In this document: piece by piece, positions 1 to 35,738 of the stretch
Layout: every line of letters starts with the position of its first letter
Position numbering within the stretch: position 1 is the first letter of the stretch
Assembly (NCBI GenBank): GCA_015350385.1
Contig: WNKI01000001.1
Location: forward strand, 7,589,433-7,653,432
Origin: Aculops lycopersici
Taxonomy: Eukaryota > Arthropoda > Arachnida > Trombidiformes > Eriophyidae
Length of the DNA stretch: 64,000 nt
Direction of reading: 5' to 3'
Position numbers and translations under genes: made by a program
The notes under the pieces: generated by a model
What the model saw: only the letters and a program-made list of their open reading frames with translations
What the model was told of the DNA's origin: nothing
The model's database searches: none

Positions 1-2163
1 GCCTGCGGCGACAGCATTGGATGGCGTCTGTGTGCTTGCAGCGACGGAAGCCGCGGTGCCCACCTGTTGCTGTTGTTGCTGCTGCTGCTGTGCGAGCTTG
101 TGCTTCAGCAACGCCTCTATGGTCGCCTGAGGCATTGGCTTTATAACGAAATCATTGCCAATGGTTCCGTCGACACGTAGACGACCTGTCGACGAGTCTT
201 GGTGGATGAGCAAGGCGGCCAGATTGTCCTCGTCGTGGTAGGTTGAGCCGAAGTTGTCATGAGCAGCCTCCTTCTTTTTGGCAGCCAGAGCCGCGGCTAC
301 CTTTCGTTTGTGCGCCTCGGACTCGCCGGTGCCGTCGCCACCCTCGGCTTCGCTGGCGTCAGGTGTGGCCGCCCGTTTGTGTGGCTCGGACTGTTGTTTG
401 GTTAATATACATCATGATGAAGTGAGAAGTCAAGTTACACATAAGATTAGTGTCATTCATTTTTGGCTAGCTTGCTTTGTAGCAGCCAAGCCACAAAGTG
501 AGAGGAAAAAATCACGAGCGTTAAGTGTCGCTCGGCTGCCCTCGATATTGAGGACAACATTTGGCTCGCTTTTTTCCTATTGTGTCATCATTGAAAGCAA
601 ACAAATTTTCTAGACTTGAAAATCTCCATCCATTTGTCAGTCTGCCTTCATCTCAAACACACACACACACACACACAAACTTACAGACACACACACACAA
701 CCTGTGCGCAAAGAAACACTTACCTGCTTGCTCCCCGTTGGCTGGGATAATTTAATCTCCGTATACTTCAATTGGCCATCTTGAGTTGATTCGGCCATGA
801 ACATTTTCATGTCCTTGATCTTTTGCTGAAAGTCGACATTTCGCTTTAACCTAAGCTTGTAGTCCCTGCCGAAGGTCGATAGATTCATCACAATTAACTT
901 GTCGTCGTCGTCGTGGTCGTGTTCATTGTTATCATCATTGTTTCGGCCACCTGTTGCTCGGTCGGTGGTTGCGCCACCGCCGTTTAAATGAGAGTCATCG
1001 ATGCTCCTCTTTTGCGCCTTGTGCCTCTCCGAATTGTGGCCTTGATCCTCTTCTAATTTACCGTTTTGTTCAAGTTGTTGTTTTTTTAATATATAATCAT
1101 CATTGAAACGCCTACTCGTTGTTTCAACGAATTCACCTAAATCACTGATTGGCGAGATCAAATGTGAGCCATCCGCTAGGATAGTTAATTTTGTAATTTC
1201 ATATTCTGGCACTTGTTCATGTGTCGCCACTTGAAAGGTGCGCCGGAGATCTTGTTCGCTCATAAGCTTGTGCACGTGGTTTTGCAATAATTTAATTTGC
1301 TCTTGCTTTTGATGTTTAATTTGCTCGTTTTCATTTTCATTTTCGTTTTCATTTTTATTTTTATTTTTATTTTTATTTTTATTTTTATTTTTACTTAGTT
1401 GGTTTGGATCTTGATTCAATTGATTCTGAACATCAACCGTTGCCTCCAAAGCCGCTTGCAAATTCCCACTTGAATTCGACAAATCTTGATTGACTGCGCC
1501 GGTGGCGACCGGATGTAGCTGCGGCGTTGTCTGCTGCGCCTGGGCTAACAATAGAATGCTCGGTGCTAATATCGTACAACATATCGTAGTAGTGAACAGG
1601 ATTTGAATTAGTGTGTTGCAAATCATTGTACATTGTTGTTGATAATTAGAATGTACAATCGACTTGCTTCCTGTTGCTGTTCTTCTCCTTCTCGACTTGC
1701 TGATATGATTATGACTTCTGCCGTAATGATTCTTCTTCCTCTTCTTGCTTGATAGTTGGAGTGGTACTAGTGATTGCTCATATTTAGAAGAAGAGCTGCT
1801 GCTGATACTAAAAATTTTATTCTGATTCTGATTATTATGCAACGGTGATGATGATGATGATGATGGCGACGAGTCAATGCCACCAATAATGGTCTCACAG
1901 GTGCTGCTGCCAATCGTCTCGTTAGATGATGATTGTGTTGACGAGATGCTGCTGCTCGTGCAAGTGGCCCTGGTTGCTAAGCTAGTGGCGGTCGTGCTGG
2001 TTGTCGTCGTCGTCGTCGTCGTCTTATCCTGCGGCGCCGGCGACTCTAATCCAAATTTCTTCGCATTCTCAACTCTCATTCTGTACTCGCTAACTCGCTG
2101 CTCGACAATCTGGTTGCTCTTGTTGGTTTTAAGATTCCCTCTCCCTCTCTCTCTCTCACTCAC
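1..2163 (-). CDS. Secreted M12B/ADAMTS-like metalloprotease, prodomain part (partial, 2 exons)
   Basis: Two exons on the minus strand, 2163-724 and 390-1, joined in phase 0. The donor follows CAG at 724 (intron starts GTAAGT) and the acceptor is CAACAG just before 390. The joined protein carries the M12B reprolysin propeptide pattern: a region near MSEQDLRRTF and YEITKL, then LIVMNLSTFGRDYKLRLKRN, and in exon 2 YHDEDNLAALLIH and LRVDGTIGNDFVIKPMP. This is the fold typical of ADAMTS and of tick/scorpion ADAMTS-like enzymes. The catalytic HExxH domain would lie beyond the left edge. A good signal peptide (hydrophobic core ending LLLAQA) starts at the ATG at 1626, so translation may begin there; the 179 codons upstream from 2163 are T/S/K-rich low complexity and may be leader. 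A hexamer repeat (1360-1393) encodes an NK/NE run. Family assignment is solid for the prodomain; substrate unknown. Confidence 0.7.
391..723 (-). other. Intron of the metalloprotease gene
   Basis: A 333-base intron between the two prodomain exons, GT-AG on the minus strand. It contains two short (AC)n tracts near 657-700. Reading on either side is in frame and continues the same propeptide domain, which is why I place the boundaries here. Confidence 0.65.
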
Positions 2164-3802
2164 TCTCTTTCTCTGTGGCTCGCTTCTCGGGCTACCTGTT
2201 GGCTCCGTCCTCTTGGAACGCCTCGCAATTGGAGTTTCTGTACTAGAAGTGGTGGTAGTAGTAATGGTGGTTGTAGTGATAGTAGTTTGCTTTGCTTCGG
2301 TTCAATTTAGTTTAGTTTAGTTCAGTTGCTAGTGGACTACCAGCTAGCTAGCACTAACTAGTGGCAAGCTCAGCACAAGACACAAGAGACCAGACGACGC
2401 CGACGGGATACTAGCAAGCTGCGCGCAGAGCTCAAGTATCGTCGTCGAAGTTTTTCTCGTTGGCGGAGCTAGAATCGAACGGCGGCCAGATAGATGAGAG
2501 CTAGTGTTAAAGCCTGAGTTTGGGCTTGAGCTTGAGCTTGAGCTTTGGCTTTGGCTTTTGCTCGGCTTTGGCCAGCAAAAGCAGTCATGGTAGGTAGCCA
2601 ATCGAGAGAGTGAGCGAGCCAAGTTGCTAGTGGCAACCACCAGTTGCTCACAGGGAGCCAGCCAGCCCGCCTGCCAGCCAGCTAGCGAGATTTCAAGGCG
2701 CGCTAGTGAGTGCGCCTGCGCGGCGCGTCCGACTGGTCGGTGTGCCGACTAGAGAGGAGTCGGCTCGGAACCAAAGGCGGCGCGGCGAGCGAGGGACTCC
2801 TATGGTGAGCATCGCCAGCGCCACCAAGTGGCAGCCGGTTGCGTCAGCCAGCCAACTGGCCAGGCTGCTGTGGCAAAGTGCAGTGGCTAGCCAACCAATA
2901 CAGTGGCGGGCTACCTTTGACTGACGCTTGTGTTGCCACTGTTGCCATTGTCGCCGCTGCATCCTGCTTACACTCATACCAACACCAACGTCACCACCAC
3001 CACCACCACTAGCAGCCAACCAGTAGTAAGTCAGTTAGTCAACACACATTTTGCTACTACCTGTTGTTGCGGCAGCAGCAGTTGGCTTGCGCCGCGGCCA
3101 ACATCCGGCTACCTGTTGACTCACTGGCTGGCTCGCAGAGCCAGCCAATAGCCACTCGACTTGACTAGCCTCGAACTTCCACTCACTCTGTCGATCGGCG
3201 ACTACAGGTCGCCGTCTTGCCAAACCAAACTAAACTAAACTCCACTCAACTCTACGGCGGACTTTCACTTCGGCTGCGACAAGACTTTCGCTGCAACTTC
3301 ACACAGGCTACTGTTGCTGCGACTGAACATTATTAAGCTGCCACCATTCCCGTAGCAACGACAACAAGTGGCAGTGGCCACCGCCGACGTTAGTCTCCAT
3401 GTCCAAGTCCATGCCACACAGATAGATAGATGGATAGACCGACTGACTGGCTGACCGAGTGGCTTACTCACTCTACATAGAGAGACCAAAAGTCATGGCT
3501 CAATATGTAACAATAATTCAACTTCAAGTTTAGTTGGCCACTTGTTTGATTGGACACTCTAGCTGGCTGCGCCTTTCTCCACTCAGTCGTTTTTTTTGCA
3601 GCCAGCTGAGTTGAGAGATTTTAAGCCACCACTCCATTGCTCCAGCCTCCGGATTTGGCTTAATTGTCAGCCAATGGCCAGCAGCTAGCCAACTAGCTCG
3701 CCTAAAGCTGGCAGCAAGCTAGCTGCTACACCCGAGCCACCCTCTAAAGACGGCGACGGATTTCCAAAAAAGACACCAACTGCGACTAAACGACGACTGC
3801 AA

Positions 3803-3838
<36 letters not shown>

Positions 3839-3855
3839 TGTTGTTGTTGTTGTTG
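3803..3855. repeat. Trinucleotide microsatellite (CGT)n/(TGT)n
   Basis: Near-perfect CGT repeats pass into TGT repeats. Noncoding as far as I can tell. Confidence 0.9.
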
Positions 3856-4631
3856 TCGCATTTACACTGACGGTCGTTTTAGCCGAATTGCTAGTTTGTG
3901 GCGACGCAATGGGAAAGTCCAATGGGCGCCATTGCCGCTGCCGCCGATTGGCCAATGCCTTTGCCGGCCGGCCAGCTATTTACACAACAAGCTAGCCAAC
4001 CGACTGGCTGGTCAGTTGGTTAGCTAGCGATTCTGGGATTGAGATTGAGATTATTATTATTATCATTATTATTGTGCTGTGTTTTGCTGGGTAAAGCCGA
4101 GTCGAGTTGAGCGAGAATAGGACAGTTTAGTTTAGTTCTGCGATCTCCTCTCGCGCTCGCCGCCACCGCTCATTTACACCCGACGCCTTAGCCACTGGCC
4201 ACTTGTTGCACTTGGCCAGTCGCTGGTTGTGGCCAAATTCAATTCAATTCGATTCAATCCAATCCAATCCAATCCAATATAATGCACAGAAAGAGAGAGA
4301 GAGAGAGAAATTAGAAGGTCAACTAGCAGGTTTCAGCTACTGCTATCGCTGCTCCTGCTGTTTATGTTACACAGTCACTCAGTGGGACTGTCTATTGTGC
4401 GATCTTATCCTGCGAGCCGGCCAGCTAGCCTGTTAGCTTGCCAGCCCACCAGCCAGGTAGCTAGCTAGCCAACGAACCTACGAACGACCGGCAAGCGGAA
4501 CCCTGAACTTGGCCGGCAAAAATCGACTAGTGTCGCGCACTCTCGCCCTCATTTCTCGCCACTGGTTGCTATCTTGTGTTACGTTGCGCTGTCGATGGGA
4601 TCGTGGTTGATGTTGTTGGCGCCGGTTCAAT

Positions 4632-4633
<2 letters not shown>

Positions 4634-4705
<72 letters not shown>

Positions 4706-4865
4706 AGAGAGACGTACGTAACGTAACGTAACGTAAAGAAGAGTAGACGACGTACGAGTACGTAGTACGTACGTACGTACGTACGTACTACGTACGTNNN
4801 NNNNNNNNNNNNNNNNNGAGAGAGAGAGAGAGAGAGAGANAGAGAGAGAGAGGAGAGAGAGAGAG
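4634..4865. repeat. (GA)n / ACGT repeat block with assembly gap
   Basis: A long (GA)n tract (4634-4712) is followed by ACGTA/ACGT repeats (4713-4797), a 20-base run of N (4798-4817), then more (GA)n with one isolated N at 4850. The ACGT stretch is irregular and next to unresolved bases, so exact lengths are unreliable. Confidence 0.9.
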
Positions 4866-7309
4866 AAATGGAAAGGTACGATGAGAGCGGACTAACTTAA
4901 AGCTAAGAAAGAGATGGACGCACAGTATAATTTGTTACAACAGCATCCGTCGCCGACGACAACATGAGCAGCCGACAGACGCGCAAGCGATTGAATGGCA
5001 ACAACCTGTTTGATCAGCGCATGTCTGTCGACACACTGACTGACAAGCGCGAACACATACAGGCAGCTGCAATGGAAATAACCAACGATGCGATGTGGTG
5101 CGATGCTCGAGCCCAAGAGACTCGCAGAGTGTCGATGGCATTGGAATTGGAGTTTCTTACTCTTCACCCATCCATCCGGCGGCAGAAGCCGAAGCGCCAG
5201 CTGTGGCCAGGACAACGATGGCCGTGCGACCAGTTGGCTGCTCGTCTCCTGGCTGGCTGGCTGGTTAGCTAGCTAGCGACGGCAAGCCAACTCTGGCAAG
5301 CTAGCTAGCTGGCCGACCAGCATAATCGCGCGCCTGCCACTGCCGCTGAACTCTCTCATGGCTCATAGAGTGCCAGCTATGGGGGCGCTGCCATTACCAC
5401 AACCAACACAAACACAAGCGCCGCCACTGCCACCACTGCCACCACCTGTGAACCATAAGTGGCCAAGGTGGCCTGTGCGCGTAATGCACACACCTATGCC
5501 GGATGCTCACCTGCCGCTCGCTTGCCAAACAGAGCAACAGCAACAACACCGACCGACTGACCGGCCAGCCGGCTACCTGCCGCCTGGTAGAGAGCCATGC
5601 GTGTCTTTGTGTCTCGCTCGCTCTCTCTCTCTTCTCTAGCCAATTGTAGCATATGCTGCCGCCACTGCCGCCGATCGATGGGGTTTAATGCTCCCAGTTG
5701 GCGGATGAGCCAGCGGCGGCGGCGGCGGTTGTTGGATTGGACAGCCAGCGACCCGGTAGCAGGTAAGAGTTGTGTGTTATGATTCAAGTCGACAGCAAAT
5801 GGCAGCGAGCTTCCCCAGTTCATGACATTGAGATGCCGGCTAATACGAGCGCGCGCATCCTCGCACGTCGCCATCCATCATTCACCTGGGCGAGTTGAGT
5901 TTTATTCCAAGTTGAGTTGAGCCGAGCCGAGCCGAGCCAAGTCGAGTCAAGTCACTATTTCGACTCGACTTTACTTTGCAAAGTCACTTTCAATGTTAGC
6001 CAAACTGCTTGAGGCGAGCAGCTTGCTCGAACGCGCGTCTCTTCCTATCTAAAGGCAAGGAGAGAAGCTTGCCCGTCTGGCGAGAATGTTGGCTGCGGCC
6101 ACTTTGCGTCGCGACGCTAACATGTCCCCTCTAATTACACAACATTTCGAATCGGGCATCCAAAACTAGCTGACGATTTGAAGTAACTAATCGTTGCAAC
6201 ATTTTCATGCTGCTGCTGCTGCGGTGGTGGTGGTCGTCTTCTTCCTCGCAGCGCCACTTGTTGCGCTCGCTCTAGCCTCTACAACTGCAAGGGTGTGCGC
6301 CATTTGCTCAAGCTCGACTACCACAAAATGTGTGTGCAATACCGACTGCAAGCGGCGCGCGTCATTGGACAAAGATGAGAAGCAGAACGAGCGAGTTGCC
6401 GGCGAGCAGCCGGCATTTGATGTCATTGTCAAGTTCGAGTTGAGTTTTTTTTATCTCGATCTGCTCATCCCTCGGCGAGATGTTAGTGTGTGAGTGTGTG
6501 GCGATGAGACAGGCTCAAGAGCATCGCGGCGGAGAGGACGGGCGCAACAAGTGGCGAGCAGCAGGAGAGCCGGAGGCAACAAGTGGCAGACACTCAATCA
6601 CTGTGCCTTCTCTTGGACTCTTCTTCGCAGCCGCAACTTGGCTCTAGCTAACTCGCGGCTCGGTAGTCGCATCCTTGCGGCGACAAATTTCTCCGAGCGG
6701 GTAGGGGAGAAAAACTAGCATCCGCTAAAAAAAGATCACACTAGCCTTTTGTGGTTCAGTTGTGGCGACACTTGTTGATGGGAGCCACTAAACGCGCCGG
6801 TTGCGACTAGGCGGTTTAATCGAGTAATGTTCCCTAACTCTTACACAAAGTTGTTGAGGCAGTCGGGTGTACAGCTAGTCAGTGAGTCGAGGATACGATA
6901 CGATTCGGGCGCTGTTAGGCAGCGAAACGAGCAATTTTACTTAAAAAATTGAGTCCACGTCGCGTCTTTCTCTCTCTCCCTCTCGCTTTCTCGTTACGTG
7001 CCAAGTTTGTCCATTTATTTTGCCATCATCAGTCCCACTAACAGTAATAAGCTGACAATGACACTGACACCAACACTAATATTGATACTAATTTACTAAA
7101 GCTCACGCTCGCTTACAATACCTTTGAGCGGCTGTATCACTGTATTTTGAGAACAGGTGAATGGGTGAGTGAGTGAGCGAGCGAGCAACAGGTCTTAGAG
7201 GGCGAGCGAGAAAACAAACAAATACTTAGCGATGAACTCTTGCCGGCTACCTGTTGAGTTGCACGTTTGTCTCGCGCTCTTTACTCCGTGAGCGACAACA
7301 GGGAGTCAC

Positions 7310-7442
7310 ATACAGCCAATTCCAAAACTTTGCCACCATCAAGAGCCTTCTTCTTCGACAAATCAGCAACGAGTGTTACGAGTTTGGCTCCAGGATAGAG
7401 CAATTATCTTTAAATGGTGCAAAATTTTTGGGATTGGCTGTA
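7310..7442. repeat. Inverted pair of TACAGCCAAT-type motif
   Basis: ATACAGCCAATTCC at 7310-7323 has an inverted partner at 7421-7442 (AATTTTTGGGATTGGCTGTA at its core). The spacing is about 100 bases. The same sequence recurs as a tight palindrome at 8956-8995, so this looks like a small dispersed repeat family rather than chance. Confidence 0.5.
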
Positions 7443-8955
7443 CCTGTGGTGGAACATTTCACGCACGTAGCGCGCCATTGATCCTAATGTTTGGTTTGAT
7501 TCGGCTCACTAAAATCATCCTCTTCTTCTTCTTATTTATTGTCTGAAATGAATGCTGAAAATAAAAGAGATAAGCGAACTCCATCTTATCAAAACATACA
7601 ATCAAAAGAGAAGAAAGAGGAGAAGGCTTTCTTCAAAGCGACTACTAACCAAAACTAGGCCCAATGGAGGGACACCAGTGGAGTTTGATAGCAAATCGAG
7701 CGCGCAAGAGGCACAACCACTTGTTGCTAACAGAAGAAGCAGCGGCAGCAGCAGTAGCGAGTGATGGGGTTAGGGGAATTTTGTTAATGGTGATCAATGG
7801 TTTGCGAGTAGAGAGATTCATATTTTTCTCACTTTTCGACTGATCCTATCGCCATTTTTCCAATGGACAAAAAACAGGGTACGCGCCACAATATTTGCTA
7901 AAACCTCGCAGACTCGTTTGCTTTCAATATCTTTTAATGCACTCAGTTTCAGTGTCTTTCTTCTTCTTCCTTTTCTTATGTGAGCGAGCATATTGTTACT
8001 CGCCAGCTAACTAGTCAGCCAGCCAGCTAGACAAACAGTCAGACAGCACTAATCAAAGGAGGAGCTGAAGCAGGTGTCGCTATCAGTCGTTGCATCTACA
8101 GACCCACTCTGCATGACAACAACGACAAAGAGCCCGACTTATCCTGAAGCATGCCCCCTCGTCACCAATGCGCCAATGTTCTTGCCGCCTTTTAATCATC
8201 CTGTTTCTCGTCACCATCTATTCATTTCCATCTCAACTCCCGCTGACTCGCTCGGTTGCTCACCTGCTTGGTGGATAACCTTAACCATCAAGCAAGACTC
8301 GGACTCGAGAGACTTATGGCAGCTTTGGAGTGTTCAGTTGGAGTTAGCGAGCGCCTAAAAACACTCGAAGCAAGATAGATTAGCGCCCTTGAGCCTCAGA
8401 TGGTCGTCAGCTTCGCTTCTTTTTGGACCCATGTGCATCCGCTGGAATTACGAGGTTGTTGTTTCCCACCTTTGCAAAGACCATGGTTCGACAACCGGCG
8501 CCAGGCAACGAAGGGCTGAGACGGTGGTGACGCGCAGCCCGGGCCATCCGCTGGCCAGCCGCACAATTTGAAACAAATTCATCACCAGCTCAGCTCAGCT
8601 CAGCTCAGCTCAAGAGCCTGTCTCCTTCACCTGTGCGCCACTCACCTACCGCAACCACTGCCTCCACCGTCGAAGCCACTGTTGTCTCCTCCCCGGCCGC
8701 CAAATTAAACTATGACGAGGAAAGGGCGGGTTACGTAATAAACAAAGTGTTATTGTCGTAATAATATATAATGGCTCGGCGGTAGGAAGCGAATGGGATT
8801 AAAGGAGGAAATTAAATACATCGTAGTGGTATCGTTCGCTCATCGTTCTGTAATGATGTTTCCTTTTCAAGGAGAAAGATGATGGTAGCAGCAATAACAA
8901 TAATAATTACTCCCTGGTCCTTAATCTCTGATCTTTGGTCTTTGGTCTTTGGCTG

Positions 8956-8995
8956 GATACAGCCAATCCCGACAATTTTTGGAATTGGCTGTATC
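8956..8995. repeat. 40-bp imperfect palindrome, TACAGCCAAT family
   Basis: Left arm GATACAGCCAATCCC (8956-8970) and right arm GGAATTGGCTGTATC (8981-8995) are inverted copies with one mismatch and a 10-base loop. The right half matches the 7421-7442 copy over 20 bases with one difference. Possible remnant of a MITE-like element or a hairpin-forming site. Confidence 0.55.
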
Positions 8996-9492
8996 AGTTT
9001 ATTGCATGGGTTTGTCATTGACACGGCCGCATATGCCGCCGCCGCACAACTTGCCTGGCTCGATGCGCCCTCTTGTGCTCCAGAGACAAAGTATAGCGAT
9101 AAAGATACTCTCGTAAAAGAGTCGCGAGACCGACTCAGTGCGTCGGCGCACTCCGGGGCGCCACCACCGCAACCTAAAATGGTGAGCAATCGCTTGACCA
9201 AAACTTGAACTACAGCTTGTCTCAATAATGTAGCAAGGCAGACCAAACCAGCGAGCGACAGAGCAGCGGGTGTAATCTAAGCCGTTGATTGACTCGTAAA
9301 CCTGTGCGAGCAGCAATCAGTGGAGAAATAGTCAATCAAAAATTGAGTGCCATTTTTCTCCTCCGCTCGAATTATGCAACCTCAAGAATCAATCGAAAAT
9401 CTAGTCAATTCGGGGAGTCTATTGAAGTTGAGTTAAAATAAATCACATCAGCAGTTCACCGCGTCATCAAGCTTACTAGAAATCGCGGAAGG

Positions 9493-35135
<25,643 letters not shown>

Positions 35136-35140
<5 letters not shown>

Positions 35141-35247
35141 AAACCTAGCTTGTCTGGCGTCTGAGATTGTGGCATAAGCTCCGGTGGACCAAGTGCCAGT
35201 AACATGAGGGTGTCCGAAGTCGTGTGATGTTTTGTATTTCGAATAAA
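35136..35247 (+). terminator. Poly(A) signals of the side-like gene
   Basis: AATAAA at 35136-35141 (overlapping the TAA stop) and again at 35242-35247. The second leaves a normal short 3' UTR and is the more likely one in use. Confidence 0.55.
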
Positions 35248-35738
35248 TTTAGTTGGATTGACTAGAAGCTTGATTTGACTATTGTGAAATGATGTTTTGT
35301 TTTTTAAATTGCGGCGGTCTCACTTTCCGTCCTGATAGGGGGCCAGTTGTGTAAGCTGACAAGGAGTGCTACTTTTTGTTTTCAATAGATCGACAAATCA
35401 CAGGTTTCTAGCAAGATCTGAAGTTGCCCCGGTCCCTCTCTATCTACAGTTTGAGAGATCTTTGGAAACTAGTCGGTTACCGCGACTTCGTTCGCGGGCC
35501 CGGCCGCCGTAGGGATGGAGTAAATTTGATCGATTCAAGTCGTGGGGGTCAGCACTGCGAGTGCCCAAAATCGTTTACAGTTACATTTTGCAAAGTTTGA
35601 AGCCAAATCTTGACCTTTAGAAAACCTCTTTACATTACTTTTACATCAACCCTAGACATGATGTTGAAACTATGACCGTCAACTTGTCAATTTTATTCAG
35701 ATATATACACTCATTCATTTGAGCTCGTCTTGAAAATT
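35248..35738. other. Convergent intergenic region with possible repeat relic
   Basis: About 500 bases between the 3' ends of the side-like gene and the FAS gene. It holds the FAS poly(A) signal (TTTATT on the plus strand, 35694-35699) and a hairpin CCGCGACTTCGTTCGCGG (35480-35497). That hairpin resembles a motif common in arthropod RTE/SINE tails. No coding potential seen. Confidence 0.5.
35694..35699 (-). terminator. Poly(A) signal of the FAS gene
   Basis: AATAAA on the minus strand, 40 bases past the FAS stop codon. This supports the stop being the real end of the protein, with no further thioesterase exon. Confidence 0.6.

Larger units (their letters stand above)
2164..9492. other. Noncoding spacer rich in simple repeats
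   Basis: About 7.3 kb between two divergently transcribed genes (metalloprotease minus, sidestep-type plus). Open frames here are short, compositionally biased and share no recognisable domain. The DNA is full of CTAG/CTGG/CTTGG-type tetranucleotide tracts, (CGT)n and (TGT)n at 3803-3855, (GA)n, and degenerate GAGTT/GAGCC stretches. It should hold the promoters and 5' UTRs of both genes, but I cannot point to a specific TATA box or initiator. Four copies of a TACAGCCAAT motif lie at its right end (listed separately). Confidence 0.6.

Noticed and set aside
1877..2320. 147-codon plus-strand frame opposite the metalloprotease exon
   Set aside because: Val/Leu-rich shadow of the Thr/Ser/Asp repeats on the real coding strand; no domain.
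4964..5272. 102-codon plus-strand frame with ATG in the upstream spacer
   Set aside because: No domain, overlapping frames on both strands, surrounded by simple repeats; no splice or signal evidence.
35141..35738. A missing FAS thioesterase exon downstream of the stop
   Set aside because: No frame here resembles a thioesterase (no GxSxG), and an AATAAA lies 40 bases past the stop. Space before the convergent gene is too small for about 900 coding bases.
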